From NCBI GenBank assembly GCA_019636555.1, contig JAHBXH010000001.1, positions 1,488,001 to 1,552,000 on the forward strand: a stretch of DNA of 64,000 bases. The letters are read 5' to 3'. The position numbers and the translations under genes were made by a program. Source of the DNA: Phycisphaeraceae bacterium (GTDB lineage: Bacteria; Planctomycetota; Phycisphaerae; Phycisphaerales; UBA1924). Below, piece after piece: positions 34,861 to 43,514 of this stretch. Positions within the stretch are counted from its first letter, which is position 1. Each line of letters opens with the position of its first letter. The notes under the pieces were generated by a model. The model saw only the letters and a list, made by a program, of their open reading frames with translations, ran no database searches and was not told where the DNA came from.

Positions 34861-35410
34861 GCGCCCGACGCAGGTTCCATAGCCGCGGCATGGTGCGAGA
34901 TCGACAACCATCGCCCACTTCGGCGAACTTGCGGAACCGGATCGAAATGCGAGCGAAAGGTTGAGAGTGCCCAAGCTGGGCCGGGCGGTGGGGGCCCGTT
35001 GACAACTCGTGTTTTCGGGCAGGACGCGCGTACGTCCGATCGCGAAGGGGATATTTCCTTCCGTGCAGGTCACGGCGTTCTCATTGAGGTATTTTGCCTC
35101 GGTCTTTTCGCTCCTCCGTTGAACGGAGTCCGAGCGCCCTGCCATCCATCCCGTGGTCTCCTCTCTGTCGCGCCCGGCGTCACGGTTTTCCCCGCGCCGG
35201 CCGCGGCGGTTTTCCCGCACGCATGTGCGGTTCGGTGTTTCCGTGCGCTGGCCCTGGCGCGGGCCGGTCCTCTGCGCGGATGCTCGTCGGCTTTGGGGCG
35301 GGCGGCTCGTGGGGGTTGGGGTGAGGTGGGGGCTGGGGGTTTCGCAGAGGGCGCAGCGCCCGTGTCATTCCGGCGCGGGCGCTGTACCTCTGCCCCGAAA
35401 GGGTGGGCGT
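34861..35410 (+). other. Long intergenic region with a G-quadruplex-capable tract
   Basis: There are 550 bases with no gene that I can support on either strand. The second half is strongly G/C-skewed. At 35311-35339 four G runs (5, 4, 5 and 5) are separated by loops of 2, 6 and 2 bases, about 70 bases before the prepilin-like start codon. No terminator with a T-run follows the metalloprotease gene. Confidence 0.6.
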
Positions 35411-36466
35411 ATGTCCAGACGTGCTTTCACGACTATCGAGTTGATAGTGGTAATTCTCGTCATAGTCGTGTTAGTGGGCATCCTTCTGCCCGCCGCCGGC
35501 AGACCACGCGTTAATTCTCGAACGATGAAAGACAGCACTCAAGTGCGCTCCATTCATCAATCCATGGTGACCTGGGCCGGTCAAAACCAGGACAACTATC
35601 CGATCCCAAGCGCTATGGATCTTGAAGACACCATTCCCGGGTCGGACACACGTTCTCCGGGGCGCGAAGGGACGAAGTCTGGGAAAGATCTTCCGCGATT
35701 CGTCATTTCGTTATTGATGTACTACGGATCGTTCGGCCCCGAGATCGCGGTAAGCCCGAGCGAAGTAAATCCCCTCATCAAGGTCGATCAGTTCTATGAG
35801 TTCAACGCTCCGACCGCCGTCGCTCCTGAAAAGCGTTCCAAGGCGATTCTCGATCCCGCATTCGCTTGCTATCCGGACGAAGGAGGAGGCGATGCGGTCA
35901 TTTCCTCGGCTTCGGGCGTGGCAAGACTTGGAGGATTCTCGTATGCCTTGGTCCCGTTTGTTGGGTCTCGGCGCGCCATGTGGCAATCCACCTTTGATGC
36001 GGATCAGGTGATCATTGGCAATCGAGGGCCGTGGTACAAGCTTGACTCGAATGGCACTTGGTCCCTTGATCCGACGGATCGCCGCGGCAAGAACGGCGTG
36101 CCCGCGACCGCGTCCAACACGCTCCTGATCCACGGGTCGCGCACCGCTTGGGAAGGAAACGTCGCCCGCAACGACAACTCCGTCGCGTTCGAAACGCGTC
36201 CGGACCCGGAGAACATCCCGATCACGTACGGCGCGGCACTCTCAAAGGCGGGCATTCCGAAATACGACAACATCTTCGCGAACGAAGACGAGGGCGGGAA
36301 CGGCAAGTCGTACTCCCGCGCCGACGATCGGATCACCCCCGCGAATTTCGACAAGCGCAAGAACAATTACCTGCGCTGCTGGGGCGGCGATGGGTCCGGA
36401 AGCAACCTGACCTTCGATCCCGCGACCGGCAAGATCAATTCGATTATCGATTTCTGGTACGACTGA
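35411..36466 (+). CDS. Prepilin-like protein with large C-terminal domain
   Basis: The protein is 351 aa. The N-terminus MSRRAFTTIELIVVILVIVVLVGILLP is a type IV pilin/pseudopilin leader and helix, with Glu at position 5 of the predicted mature protein. The residue before the cleavage site is Ala, not the usual Gly. The remaining 320 residues are soluble and Asp/Asn/Gly-rich. They resemble the large C-terminal domains of the multicopy planctomycete prepilin-like proteins, but I do not recognise the exact family. ATG at 35411 follows AAAGGGTGGG. A GTG-started rsmH follows 35 bases later, possibly by read-through. Confidence 0.8.
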   Translation: MSRRAFTTIELIVVILVIVVLVGILLPAAGRPRVNSRTMKDSTQVRSIHQSMVTWAGQNQDNYPIPSAMDLEDTIPGSDTRSPGREGTKSGKDLPRFVISLLMYYGSFGPEIAVSPSEVNPLIKVDQFYEFNAPTAVAPEKRSKAILDPAFACYPDEGGGDAVISSASGVARLGGFSYALVPFVGSRRAMWQSTFDADQVIIGNRGPWYKLDSNGTWSLDPTDRRGKNGVPATASNTLLIHGSRTAWEGNVARNDNSVAFETRPDPENIPITYGAALSKAGIPKYDNIFANEDEGGNGKSYSRADDRITPANFDKRKNNYLRCWGGDGSGSNLTFDPATGKINSIIDFWYD

Positions 36467-36501
36467 AGTCCCACGAACCGAATTCGCTGTACGCTCCCCG
36501 C

Positions 36502-37464
36502 GTGGGAGAACTCTCACACATTCCGGTCCTGTCGCGGGAGGTCGCCGAGGTGCTCGCGCTGCGACCCGGTGAGACGTACGCGGATTGCACGGCCGGTCGG
36601 GGCGGGCACGCGGCGCTGCTCGCGCCGCTGACTCAGCCGGGCGGGCGCGTTGTGCTGAACGACGCAGACGCGTCGAATCTGGAATTTGCCGCGTCGATCG
36701 TGTCGCGGCGCACTCCCGAAGCAGAGATTCGCCGATTCCAGGGCAACTTCGCGCTCCTGCCTCGGGAAATGGAGTCGAAGGGCATCCGGGCCGACGCCGT
36801 TCTCGCCGACTTCGGGTTCTCGAGTACGCAGATCGAGGAGGCGGATCGCGGATTTTCGTTCATGCGGTCGGGCCGGCTCGACATGCGCTTCGACGTGTCG
36901 CGCGGCCTTTCCGCTGCGGATCTCGTGAACACGGCCTCGGAGCGGGAGCTTGCCCGAATTCTGAGAGATTTTGGAGAGGAGCCCGCATTTGCCAGGATCG
37001 CACGCGCGATCGTCGATGCGAGGAAAACGACGACGATCGCCACAACCGATGCGCTCGCCGACATCATCCGGGGGGTGGCCGGAAAGCGGCCGGGAAGCGG
37101 AATGGATCCGGCGACAAAATCGTTTCAGGCGTTACGGATTGCCGTGAACGACGAGATCGGGAGCATCGAGGCATTGCTCGCCCAGATCGCCAGGGCTGCC
37201 AGATCAGTGTCCGGTAAGGGTGTTGGGGGGCTGGATGGGCCGGGGGGGGTAGACCGTCTGTGGCTGAAGAAAGGCGCTCGGATCGCCCTGATCACATTTC
37301 ACAGCCTCGAAGATCGACCCGTCAAGACCATGTTTGCCGATATGTGCAAGGAGGGGTTGGCGACCGATCTCGCGCGGGGCGGCATCACCGCTTCGGACGA
37401 GGAAGTCAGAGCCAACCCTCGCGCTCGGTCCGCTCGCCTTCGAGCAATCAAGCTTTCCGCTTGA
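36502..37464 (+). CDS. rsmH: 16S rRNA (cytosine-1402-N4)-methyltransferase
   Basis: The protein is 320 aa. It methylates C1402 of 16S rRNA using S-adenosylmethionine. HIPVLSREVAEVLALRPGETYADCTAGRGGHA is the SAM site, FGFSSTQIEEADRGFSFMRSGRLDMRFD the family signature, and FQALRIAVNDEIGSIEALL and ITFHSLEDRPVK complete it. The usual DLGxSSxQ reads DFGFSSTQ. Near residues 239-250 is a Gly-rich insert (GKGVGGLDGPGG) encoded by a G-rich tract. The start is GTG at 36502. It heads the remnant of the division/cell-wall cluster: a LysM gene, an ftsL-like gene and ftsI. Confidence 0.93.
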   Translation: MGELSHIPVLSREVAEVLALRPGETYADCTAGRGGHAALLAPLTQPGGRVVLNDADASNLEFAASIVSRRTPEAEIRRFQGNFALLPREMESKGIRADAVLADFGFSSTQIEEADRGFSFMRSGRLDMRFDVSRGLSAADLVNTASERELARILRDFGEEPAFARIARAIVDARKTTTIATTDALADIIRGVAGKRPGSGMDPATKSFQALRIAVNDEIGSIEALLAQIARAARSVSGKGVGGLDGPGGVDRLWLKKGARIALITFHSLEDRPVKTMFADMCKEGLATDLARGGITASDEEVRANPRARSARLRAIKLSA

Positions 37465-37615
37465 ACGCTCCGGAGGGTGTGCCGCTCGCTACCATGCCCC
37501 GCGCGGCAGAGATGACGCGTTGGAGGGATTTGCCGGTCTCGTCGCAAGGAAGCGATGAGAGGCACGAAGAGGAGTAGCCGCGAAAGGGTTCGCGGCCGCG
37601 ATCGCAAGATCGCAC

Positions 37616-38548
37616 ATGCGGAAGGATCCGTCAGACGTGACTCGGGAACTCAAACTCGCACTGATCGTCGGTTTCGCACTGGTCCTGACCGTCGCCATCC
37701 TGGTGAGCGATCACCTTTCGAAGGCGCGGACGGCAAGCCTTGCCACCGTGGGCGGGACGCAGAAAGTCGTCGCGAAGGTGCCGGATTCTCCGATCCGCAG
37801 CATTGAAGATTTGATTCCCACGCAGTTGCCGCCGGCTGTGGAGGTTGCGGCGCCGCAGGCGACAGCCGAACCCACTGCCACGACTCCCGCCGATTCGGGC
37901 GAGGTGTTCGCTCCGATCGTGATCGGGCAGCAGCAGGTGGGCCCGGCGCGCGAGACCAAGTTTGGGCTGGGGCGATCGGATGGCACGGGCTCGCTGAGCG
38001 CATCGATTCGCGAGCGCGCGGATAGCACAAAGGGGACCCCGACTCTCGCCGCCGCACCGCAGGGAGTCACCCCGCAGGAAGTTCTGCAGCAAGAGGTCAA
38101 CAAGGTCGAGGCGAGCAAAGCGGCCCCGCTGGCAGCAGAGAAGACGCACAAGATTGTGGAGGGTGACTCGCTTTACGCGATCGCCCGGAAGTATTACGGC
38201 GATGCTTCGCTGTGGAAGAAGCTCGCCGCGGCGAACGCGGGCAAAGTGGGCGACAACGGAAGCGTTCGCGTCGGAAACACGATCGTGATCCCGAGCAAAG
38301 ATTCGCTGACCGGCAAGGCCGACAGCCGCGTCGCAACGAAGACCGATGCGAAGCCCGAGCAGAAAGCTTCGAAGCCGGAAGCCGGAAAGACCAAGTCCTA
38401 TCAGGTGCGCCCGGGCGACACGCTCATGAACATCGCGCGTCAGCAGCTCGGCTCGGCCTCGCGGAGCGGCGAGATCGCTTCGATGAACAGGATGGATCCG
38501 GATGATGATCTGCTCGCCGGCGCCATTCTCAAACTCCCATCGCACTAA
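37616..38548 (+). CDS. Membrane-anchored protein with two LysM domains
   Basis: The protein is 310 aa. A single N-terminal membrane helix (LALIVGFALVLTVAILV) is followed by a disordered Ala/Pro/Thr region. LysM domain one spans about 177-227 (HKIVEGDSLYAIARKYYGDASLWKKL), then a Lys-rich linker, then LysM domain two at about 260-308 (SYQVRPGDTLMNIARQQLG). LysM domains bind peptidoglycan glycan strands, so the protein should tie the inner membrane to the wall. It lies between rsmH and the ftsL-like gene, where dcw clusters normally have no such gene, suggesting a role in division or wall synthesis. ATG at 37616 is chosen on the membrane segment. Confidence 0.85.
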   Translation: MRKDPSDVTRELKLALIVGFALVLTVAILVSDHLSKARTASLATVGGTQKVVAKVPDSPIRSIEDLIPTQLPPAVEVAAPQATAEPTATTPADSGEVFAPIVIGQQQVGPARETKFGLGRSDGTGSLSASIRERADSTKGTPTLAAAPQGVTPQEVLQQEVNKVEASKAAPLAAEKTHKIVEGDSLYAIARKYYGDASLWKKLAAANAGKVGDNGSVRVGNTIVIPSKDSLTGKADSRVATKTDAKPEQKASKPEAGKTKSYQVRPGDTLMNIARQQLGSASRSGEIASMNRMDPDDDLLAGAILKLPSH

Positions 38549-38569
38549 GAGAATCCGGAGGTCGGCGTC

Positions 38570-39145
38570 GTGAGCGAGCAGCAGCCAGGCAGCGGAGGGC
38601 TTCTCTTCAAGCTCGGCTTGGTGGTGCTGTCGATCGGGCTGTGTGCCCTCTCGATGCTGGTCATGCGTCAGGCTCGATTGCAGGCGGGGCACGAGGTGAC
38701 TCAAACGCAATTGCGGATCCAGCGCGCCGACGAGCAGTTGTGGAAGATGCGCGCAGACATTGCGGCGCTCTCGAATCCGGCTCGCGTGCGCGAGCTCGCC
38801 GGCACGATGGGTCCGATGCACGCGCTCATCAATCCGGTCGAGACGAGGTTGAACCCGAGCTTCAACGTCGCCATTCCGATGATTGAAAAGATTCAGCCGG
38901 TGACGCGGGCATCGCGGATCGCGCCGGCGAACTCAAAGCCGTCCGGAATAGAAAAAGCCAAGGCGCCGTCCGGGACCGGTTCAACAGAAAAGCCCGGCGA
39001 CAAGAGCGAAAAGAAACCGGGACACAGCGCTCCTGCGAAGCCGCGCTCCAAGCCCGACTCGAAGACGCCGCCGCGGACAACGGGGGTTTCTCCCACCGGG
39101 CTTGCCGCGATCCCCGTTTCCCGCGATCCGGATCTTGACCGGTAG
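38570..39145 (+). CDS. FtsL-like bitopic division protein
   Basis: The protein is 191 aa. A short cytoplasmic end is followed by one helix (LLFKLGLVVLSIGLCALSMLVM) and a coiled-coil-like segment (QTQLRIQRADEQLWKMRADIAALSNPARVRELAGTMG). This is the size and layout of FtsL/FtsB, which bridge the divisome and septal synthase. The C-terminal 80 residues are Pro/Lys/Ser-rich. Sequence similarity to FtsL is always weak; the call rests on position between rsmH and ftsI and on the layout. The GTG start at 38570 has GGAGG ten bases upstream. Confidence 0.7.
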   Translation: MSEQQPGSGGLLFKLGLVVLSIGLCALSMLVMRQARLQAGHEVTQTQLRIQRADEQLWKMRADIAALSNPARVRELAGTMGPMHALINPVETRLNPSFNVAIPMIEKIQPVTRASRIAPANSKPSGIEKAKAPSGTGSTEKPGDKSEKKPGHSAPAKPRSKPDSKTPPRTTGVSPTGLAAIPVSRDPDLDR

Positions 39146-39167
39146 AAGACTCGGCCGGTGGAAAAAC

Positions 39168-41348
39168 ATGGCTCCAGAATCAAAAAGTACGGACCGGCGG
39201 ATCAACACGATCGCCACATTGGCGGTCGGAACCCTGACAGTGCTGCTGTGCCTGCTGCTCGCGCGCGTGACGCAGCTTCAATTGCGACCGCCCGGCGATT
39301 TGCGTCGTGAGATGGAGCCGCGCGTGAGCGTCCGAAAGGACCTTCCGATCCGGGGCGATCTTCTCGATCGGCGCGGGCGCATTCTCTCGACGACGCGTGT
39401 CGGATACCGGGTCGTCGTCGATCCGACCCAGTTGAAGTCGCTGGATGAAGCGATCGTGAAGCTCGCGCGGGCGACGGGGCAGCGCGAGGATGTCGTCGGC
39501 GAGCGGATTCTCTCTCGCGTCAACGAGAACAGACGGCGCGAAGACCTGCGAAAAAAGCTCGAGCCGTTCGCGGAAGCCGGCGCGAACACCGCCCTGCTGA
39601 CAGCGATCAAGAGCGCCTTCGGTTCTGCACTGGGCAAGGGCAATCCCGAGTCGGCTCCGCCTTCGGAAACCGAAACCCGTCAACTCGCCAGCCAGGAGAT
39701 CGATGCGGACGCGCCGGCGCCCTCGCTCAAACCCATCCGCTATCTGCCGATGACGAGGCTGCTCTCGGATGAACAGGTTGCGGCGGTGCGCAGCGCGCGG
39801 ATCAAGGGCGCGATCCTCGAACGCGTCATGGTGCGCGAGTACCCGGGCGGGCCCGAAGTTGCTTCGATCGTCGGGCTCGTTGGTTTCGGACACGTCGGCG
39901 TGCTCGGCGCCGAGAGGATGCTGAACAAGCGTCTCTCGGGTTCGCCGGGAACGATCTCGTACGTGCGTGATGCCAAGGGAAAGCCCTTGTGGATCGAGCC
40001 CGGACAGGTCAAGCCCGCCGAACCTGGAATCGATATTCGGCTCTCGATCGATTCCGAGATGCAGCGCATCGCTGTCGAAGAACTGCAGCGCGGCATCACC
40101 GACGCCGACTCGGCGGGTGGACGCCTCATGATCTTCGATCCGCTGACGGGTGAAGTGCTGGCGATGGTCGACATCGTCCGGCACGTGCCCGATGCGATCC
40201 CGTATCCGTGGGCGAAAGTCCTGCCGGCGCTACCCGAAGATCCCGCGGCGGCGACATCGAGCGGCAAAGGGAAAGCAAAGAAGCCCGCACCGAAGAAACT
40301 GCGCATCGAGGATCACGGCCCGCCGCCGCCGGCGAGATACATCACGATCCAGCGCGAACAGACAAACGACGATCTCCCGGCGATGCACCGCAACCGCTGC
40401 GTCGAAGATATTTACGAACCGGGCTCGACCTTCAAGCCGTTTGTGTGGTCCACGATTACCGAGCTGGGACGCGCGCGCGTCGAGGAAGTGTTCGATACCG
40501 AAGGCGGACGCTGGCACACGTCCTACGGGCGCTACATCGAGGACGTCACCAAGCGCGCGACTATGACGTGGGCCGAGGTGCTCATCAATTCGTCGAACAT
40601 CGGCATGATCAAGGGCGCCGAGCGCCTCTCCTATCAGGAGCTGCGTCAGGCTGTCGTGCGCTTCGGTTTCGGCAAGAAAACAAACATCGGTTTCGCGGGT
40701 GAAGCCAGCGGCATCATCACCTCGCTCAAAGATTGGAGCAAGTTCAGCCAGACTTCGGTGGCGTACGGCCACGAGGTCGCGGTGACGCCCTTGCAGATGG
40801 TGCGGGCGTTCAGCGCGTTCTGCCGCCCGGGCGAACTCGCGGGCACGCTTCCTGCAGTGCGCTTGACCGCGCAGACTGTCGACGATGTGCGAGGGACGGT
40901 GGTCGAGCGCGTTCTGCCGGTGAACATCGCGAACCTGACGCGGGAGGTCATGCAGGGGGTCGCCGCAAAGGTCGAGATGAATCTCGCCAACTCCTCACAC
41001 GGGAGCGAAGCGGGCTGGAAGTATTCGATGTTCGGCAAATCGGGCACCGCAGAAATCCCGCTCACGCCTCCCGTCGGCAAGAACCTCCGCCGCCCGAAAG
41101 GGACCAGCGGGTATTTCGACAACCAATACAACAGCAGCTTCATCGCGGGCGGACCGGCAGAAGCGCCCAAGATCATCGTGCTCTGCGTCATCGACGACCC
41201 CGGGCCGTCGAAGATTCGCATCAGGCAGCATTACGGCTCATACGTGGCCGGGCCTGTGGTTCGCCGGACGATGGAGCGGGCCTTGAACTACCTCGGGGTC
41301 CAACCGACGACGACCGCGCTCGCGAAGGGCGACACAGCGGGAATGTAA
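39168..41348 (+). CDS. ftsI: Penicillin-binding protein, septal transpeptidase class
   Basis: The protein is 726 aa. The N-terminal helix (IATLAVGTLTVLLCLLLARV) is followed by a dimerisation domain (RGDLLDRRGRILSTTRVGYRVVVDP). The transpeptidase domain has Ser420 in GSTFKPF, the SSN triad at 475-477, and KSGTAE at 624-627. It crosslinks peptidoglycan at the septum. It is longer than E. coli FtsI (588 aa), with an insert around residues 135-190 and another near 355-395 containing a Lys/Pro stretch. ATG at 39168 follows GGTGGA. The downstream mur genes of a normal dcw cluster are missing. Confidence 0.92.
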   Translation: MAPESKSTDRRINTIATLAVGTLTVLLCLLLARVTQLQLRPPGDLRREMEPRVSVRKDLPIRGDLLDRRGRILSTTRVGYRVVVDPTQLKSLDEAIVKLARATGQREDVVGERILSRVNENRRREDLRKKLEPFAEAGANTALLTAIKSAFGSALGKGNPESAPPSETETRQLASQEIDADAPAPSLKPIRYLPMTRLLSDEQVAAVRSARIKGAILERVMVREYPGGPEVASIVGLVGFGHVGVLGAERMLNKRLSGSPGTISYVRDAKGKPLWIEPGQVKPAEPGIDIRLSIDSEMQRIAVEELQRGITDADSAGGRLMIFDPLTGEVLAMVDIVRHVPDAIPYPWAKVLPALPEDPAAATSSGKGKAKKPAPKKLRIEDHGPPPPARYITIQREQTNDDLPAMHRNRCVEDIYEPGSTFKPFVWSTITELGRARVEEVFDTEGGRWHTSYGRYIEDVTKRATMTWAEVLINSSNIGMIKGAERLSYQELRQAVVRFGFGKKTNIGFAGEASGIITSLKDWSKFSQTSVAYGHEVAVTPLQMVRAFSAFCRPGELAGTLPAVRLTAQTVDDVRGTVVERVLPVNIANLTREVMQGVAAKVEMNLANSSHGSEAGWKYSMFGKSGTAEIPLTPPVGKNLRRPKGTSGYFDNQYNSSFIAGGPAEAPKIIVLCVIDDPGPSKIRIRQHYGSYVAGPVVRRTMERALNYLGVQPTTTALAKGDTAGM

Positions 41349-41623
41349 GCGTTTTCAGTGCTCGACCGCCTCCGAGCTGAACCGATGGTTTGGCATCTGA
41401 TCGCGATTGCCGGCGGGTTCATCGAACCGATAACGACGTGCAAGTGTTTTTGTGTTTTTTTTCGCGCAATGATGTGTTGCAGAAAGCGCTTACAAGAGTT
41501 ACGATCGTTTAAGACTGCAGTCGGGCGTCTCCGGGACGCGCGAAATCTGCAAGAATTGCTCGTTTTTTCCCGTCAACGTGGGTTGGACGGGCGGCAAGTT
41601 TGCACCGAGAGGAGTTCGAAGAG

Positions 41624-42289
41624 ATGAAGAATGTTTTGTTTGTTGCCGCGGCTATCGCTGCGGTCTCAGGCGCTGCTCAAGCGGCGACCACGTACAACGA
41701 TGCTCAGAACGACCTGTTTGACAACGGGTTCGCCAACTTGGACATCAAGTCGGTGACGGTGAGCCATGACGCGAACAACGTCTACTTCTCGGTGGAGACG
41801 CGTGGCTTCGCCAACTGGACGAAGTACATGATCTTCATGAACGTTTCGACCGGTAGCGATTTCACGCCAACGAACGCCTGGAACCGCCCGGTCAATCTCA
41901 CGACGAACATCAGCCACTACGTCGGTTCGTGGGTTGATCAGCCGAACACCAACCAGCAGAACTGGGCTTGGGACGGCTTCAACTGGAACATGGACGGCGG
42001 CACGACGGACAACGATCAGACGCAGATCGGCTCGAACATCGTGAAGTTCACGGTCAGCCGCTCGTTCCTCGGCCTGCTCGGCAACGGCGTGATCCTGTTC
42101 GACATCGCCACTTCGGGCGGCGGCGGCACCGATCCGGGCGTCGATCACCTGAGCCGCAACACGCCGGCGACGACCGGCTGGGGCGAGCCCTCGACCTCCG
42201 GCACGTTCCTCGCCTACACGGTCCCGACCCCGGGCAGCCTCGCGCTGATCGGCCTCGGCGGTCTGGTTGCGGCGCGTCGTCGTCGCTGA
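41624..42289 (+). CDS. Exported protein with PEP-CTERM-like sorting signal
   Basis: The protein is 221 aa. A signal peptide (VLFVAAAIAAVSGAAQA) leads into an Asn/Thr/Trp-rich beta-type domain with SVTVSHDANNVYFSVETRGF. This is reminiscent of domains that bind carbohydrate, but I cannot assign it. The C-terminus PTPGSLALIGLGGLVAARRRR is a variant of the PEP-CTERM signal (P-x-P, membrane helix, Arg cluster) handled by exosortase. ATG at 41624 has AGGAG upstream. It is monocistronic with its own terminator, preceded by a 275-base T-rich leader that probably holds the promoter. Fewer rare codons and high Asn suggest strong expression. Confidence 0.85.
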   Translation: MKNVLFVAAAIAAVSGAAQAATTYNDAQNDLFDNGFANLDIKSVTVSHDANNVYFSVETRGFANWTKYMIFMNVSTGSDFTPTNAWNRPVNLTTNISHYVGSWVDQPNTNQQNWAWDGFNWNMDGGTTDNDQTQIGSNIVKFTVSRSFLGLLGNGVILFDIATSGGGGTDPGVDHLSRNTPATTGWGEPSTSGTFLAYTVPTPGSLALIGLGGLVAARRRR

Positions 42290-42319
42290 GCCTTCGAGTT
42301 TGAACTTTGACCTTCGCAG

Positions 42320-42350
42320 GCCCCGGCACACTGCCGGGGCTTGTCTTTTT
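42320..42350 (+). terminator. Rho-independent terminator
   Basis: GCCCCGGC and GCCGGGGC form an 8-bp stem with a five-base loop, followed by TTGTCTTTTT. It ends the transcript of the sorting-signal protein. Confidence 0.88.
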
Positions 42351-42436
42351 GCTGCCCGATCGATCGGCGAACAATCCGGGCTCAAAGCCGCTACATTCTG
42401 CGGCCCACGTGCCGGCAGCCCCGGCGGAGAACTGCC

Positions 42437-43468
42437 GTGCCCCCGATGATCGAAACGATCAACTTGACGAAGAAATACGGCGAGTTGATCGCGCTGAACA
42501 ACCTGAACCTCATCATCAACGAGGGTGACTGTTTCGGTTTCATCGGGCCCAACGGCGCGGGCAAAACGACCACGATCAAGATCCTCGCGACGCTTCTCAA
42601 GCCAAGCAGCGGACAGGCCAACGTCGCGGGCCTGACGATCGGATACCAGAATCGCCAGATCCGCCCCTTGATCGGCTACGTGCCCGACTTCATGGGCGCG
42701 TACGAAGACATGGTGGTCACCGAGTATCTCGAGTTCTTCGCCGCGTCGTACGGCATCCACGGCGGGCAGCGCATCAAGACCGTGAAGGATGTCCTCGAGC
42801 TCACCGACCTCACGTACAAGGCCGACGCGGAAGTCAACAGCCTTTCGCGCGGCATGCAGCAACGCCTCAGCGTCGCGCGCGTGCTTCTTCACGATCCGAA
42901 GGTTCTGTTGATGGACGAGCCGGCGAGCGGTCTCGATCCGCGCGCCCGCATCGAGATGCGTGAACTACTCAAAGAGCTCCGCCGGATGGGCAAGACCATC
43001 CTGATCAGCAGCCACATCCTGCCGGAACTCGCGGAGCTTTGCAACGTCGTCGGCATCATCGAGCGCGGGCAATTGCTCTTCAGCGGCACGGTCGACGAGA
43101 TCGTGCGCCGCGCGAAGATGGGTCACATTCTGCACGTCGGTGTCACCGACCGCGTCGAAGAAGCGGCGAAGGTGATCGCGGCCATGCCGGGCGTGAAGAA
43201 AGTGGTGCTCACCGATGCGGAATCTCCGGGCGCCGCGGTGAACGGCGCGGGAGTTGGTGGGGGGGGGGCTGCGGGTGGTGGGGGCGCGAAGAGCAACGGG
43301 CACGCGACCAAGATGATCGTGGCCGACTTCGATGCCGCCGGGGGCAGGAACTACACGGATATTCCGAACGTGCTGATCAACCAGGGATTCCGGATCACGA
43401 AGTTCACCGAAGAGCCGGTGAACCTCGAAACCGCGTTCATGCGTTTGACCAAGGGGCTCGTGCAGTAA
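42437..43468 (+). CDS. ABC transporter ATP-binding protein
   Basis: The protein is 343 aa. Walker A GPNGAGKT is at about 37-44, and the Q-loop region, signature LSRGMQQRLSVARVLL, Walker B VLLMDEPASGLDP and switch SSHILPEL follow. It groups with the ABC-2 type exporter ATPases (CcmA/DrrA/NatA-like). After the ATPase comes a C-terminal domain interrupted by GVGGGGAAGGGGAKSNG, encoded by a tract that includes ten G in a row. No permease gene is adjacent. GTG at 42437 has GGAG about nine bases upstream; the ATG three codons later (42446) is an alternative. Confidence 0.9.
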   Translation: MPPMIETINLTKKYGELIALNNLNLIINEGDCFGFIGPNGAGKTTTIKILATLLKPSSGQANVAGLTIGYQNRQIRPLIGYVPDFMGAYEDMVVTEYLEFFAASYGIHGGQRIKTVKDVLELTDLTYKADAEVNSLSRGMQQRLSVARVLLHDPKVLLMDEPASGLDPRARIEMRELLKELRRMGKTILISSHILPELAELCNVVGIIERGQLLFSGTVDEIVRRAKMGHILHVGVTDRVEEAAKVIAAMPGVKKVVLTDAESPGAAVNGAGVGGGGAAGGGGAKSNGHATKMIVADFDAAGGRNYTDIPNVLINQGFRITKFTEEPVNLETAFMRLTKGLVQ

Positions 43469-43514
43469 GTTGATCAAAGCTGGCGGTTCGGCCGGCCGAG
43501 GATTCTTCGCTCAC

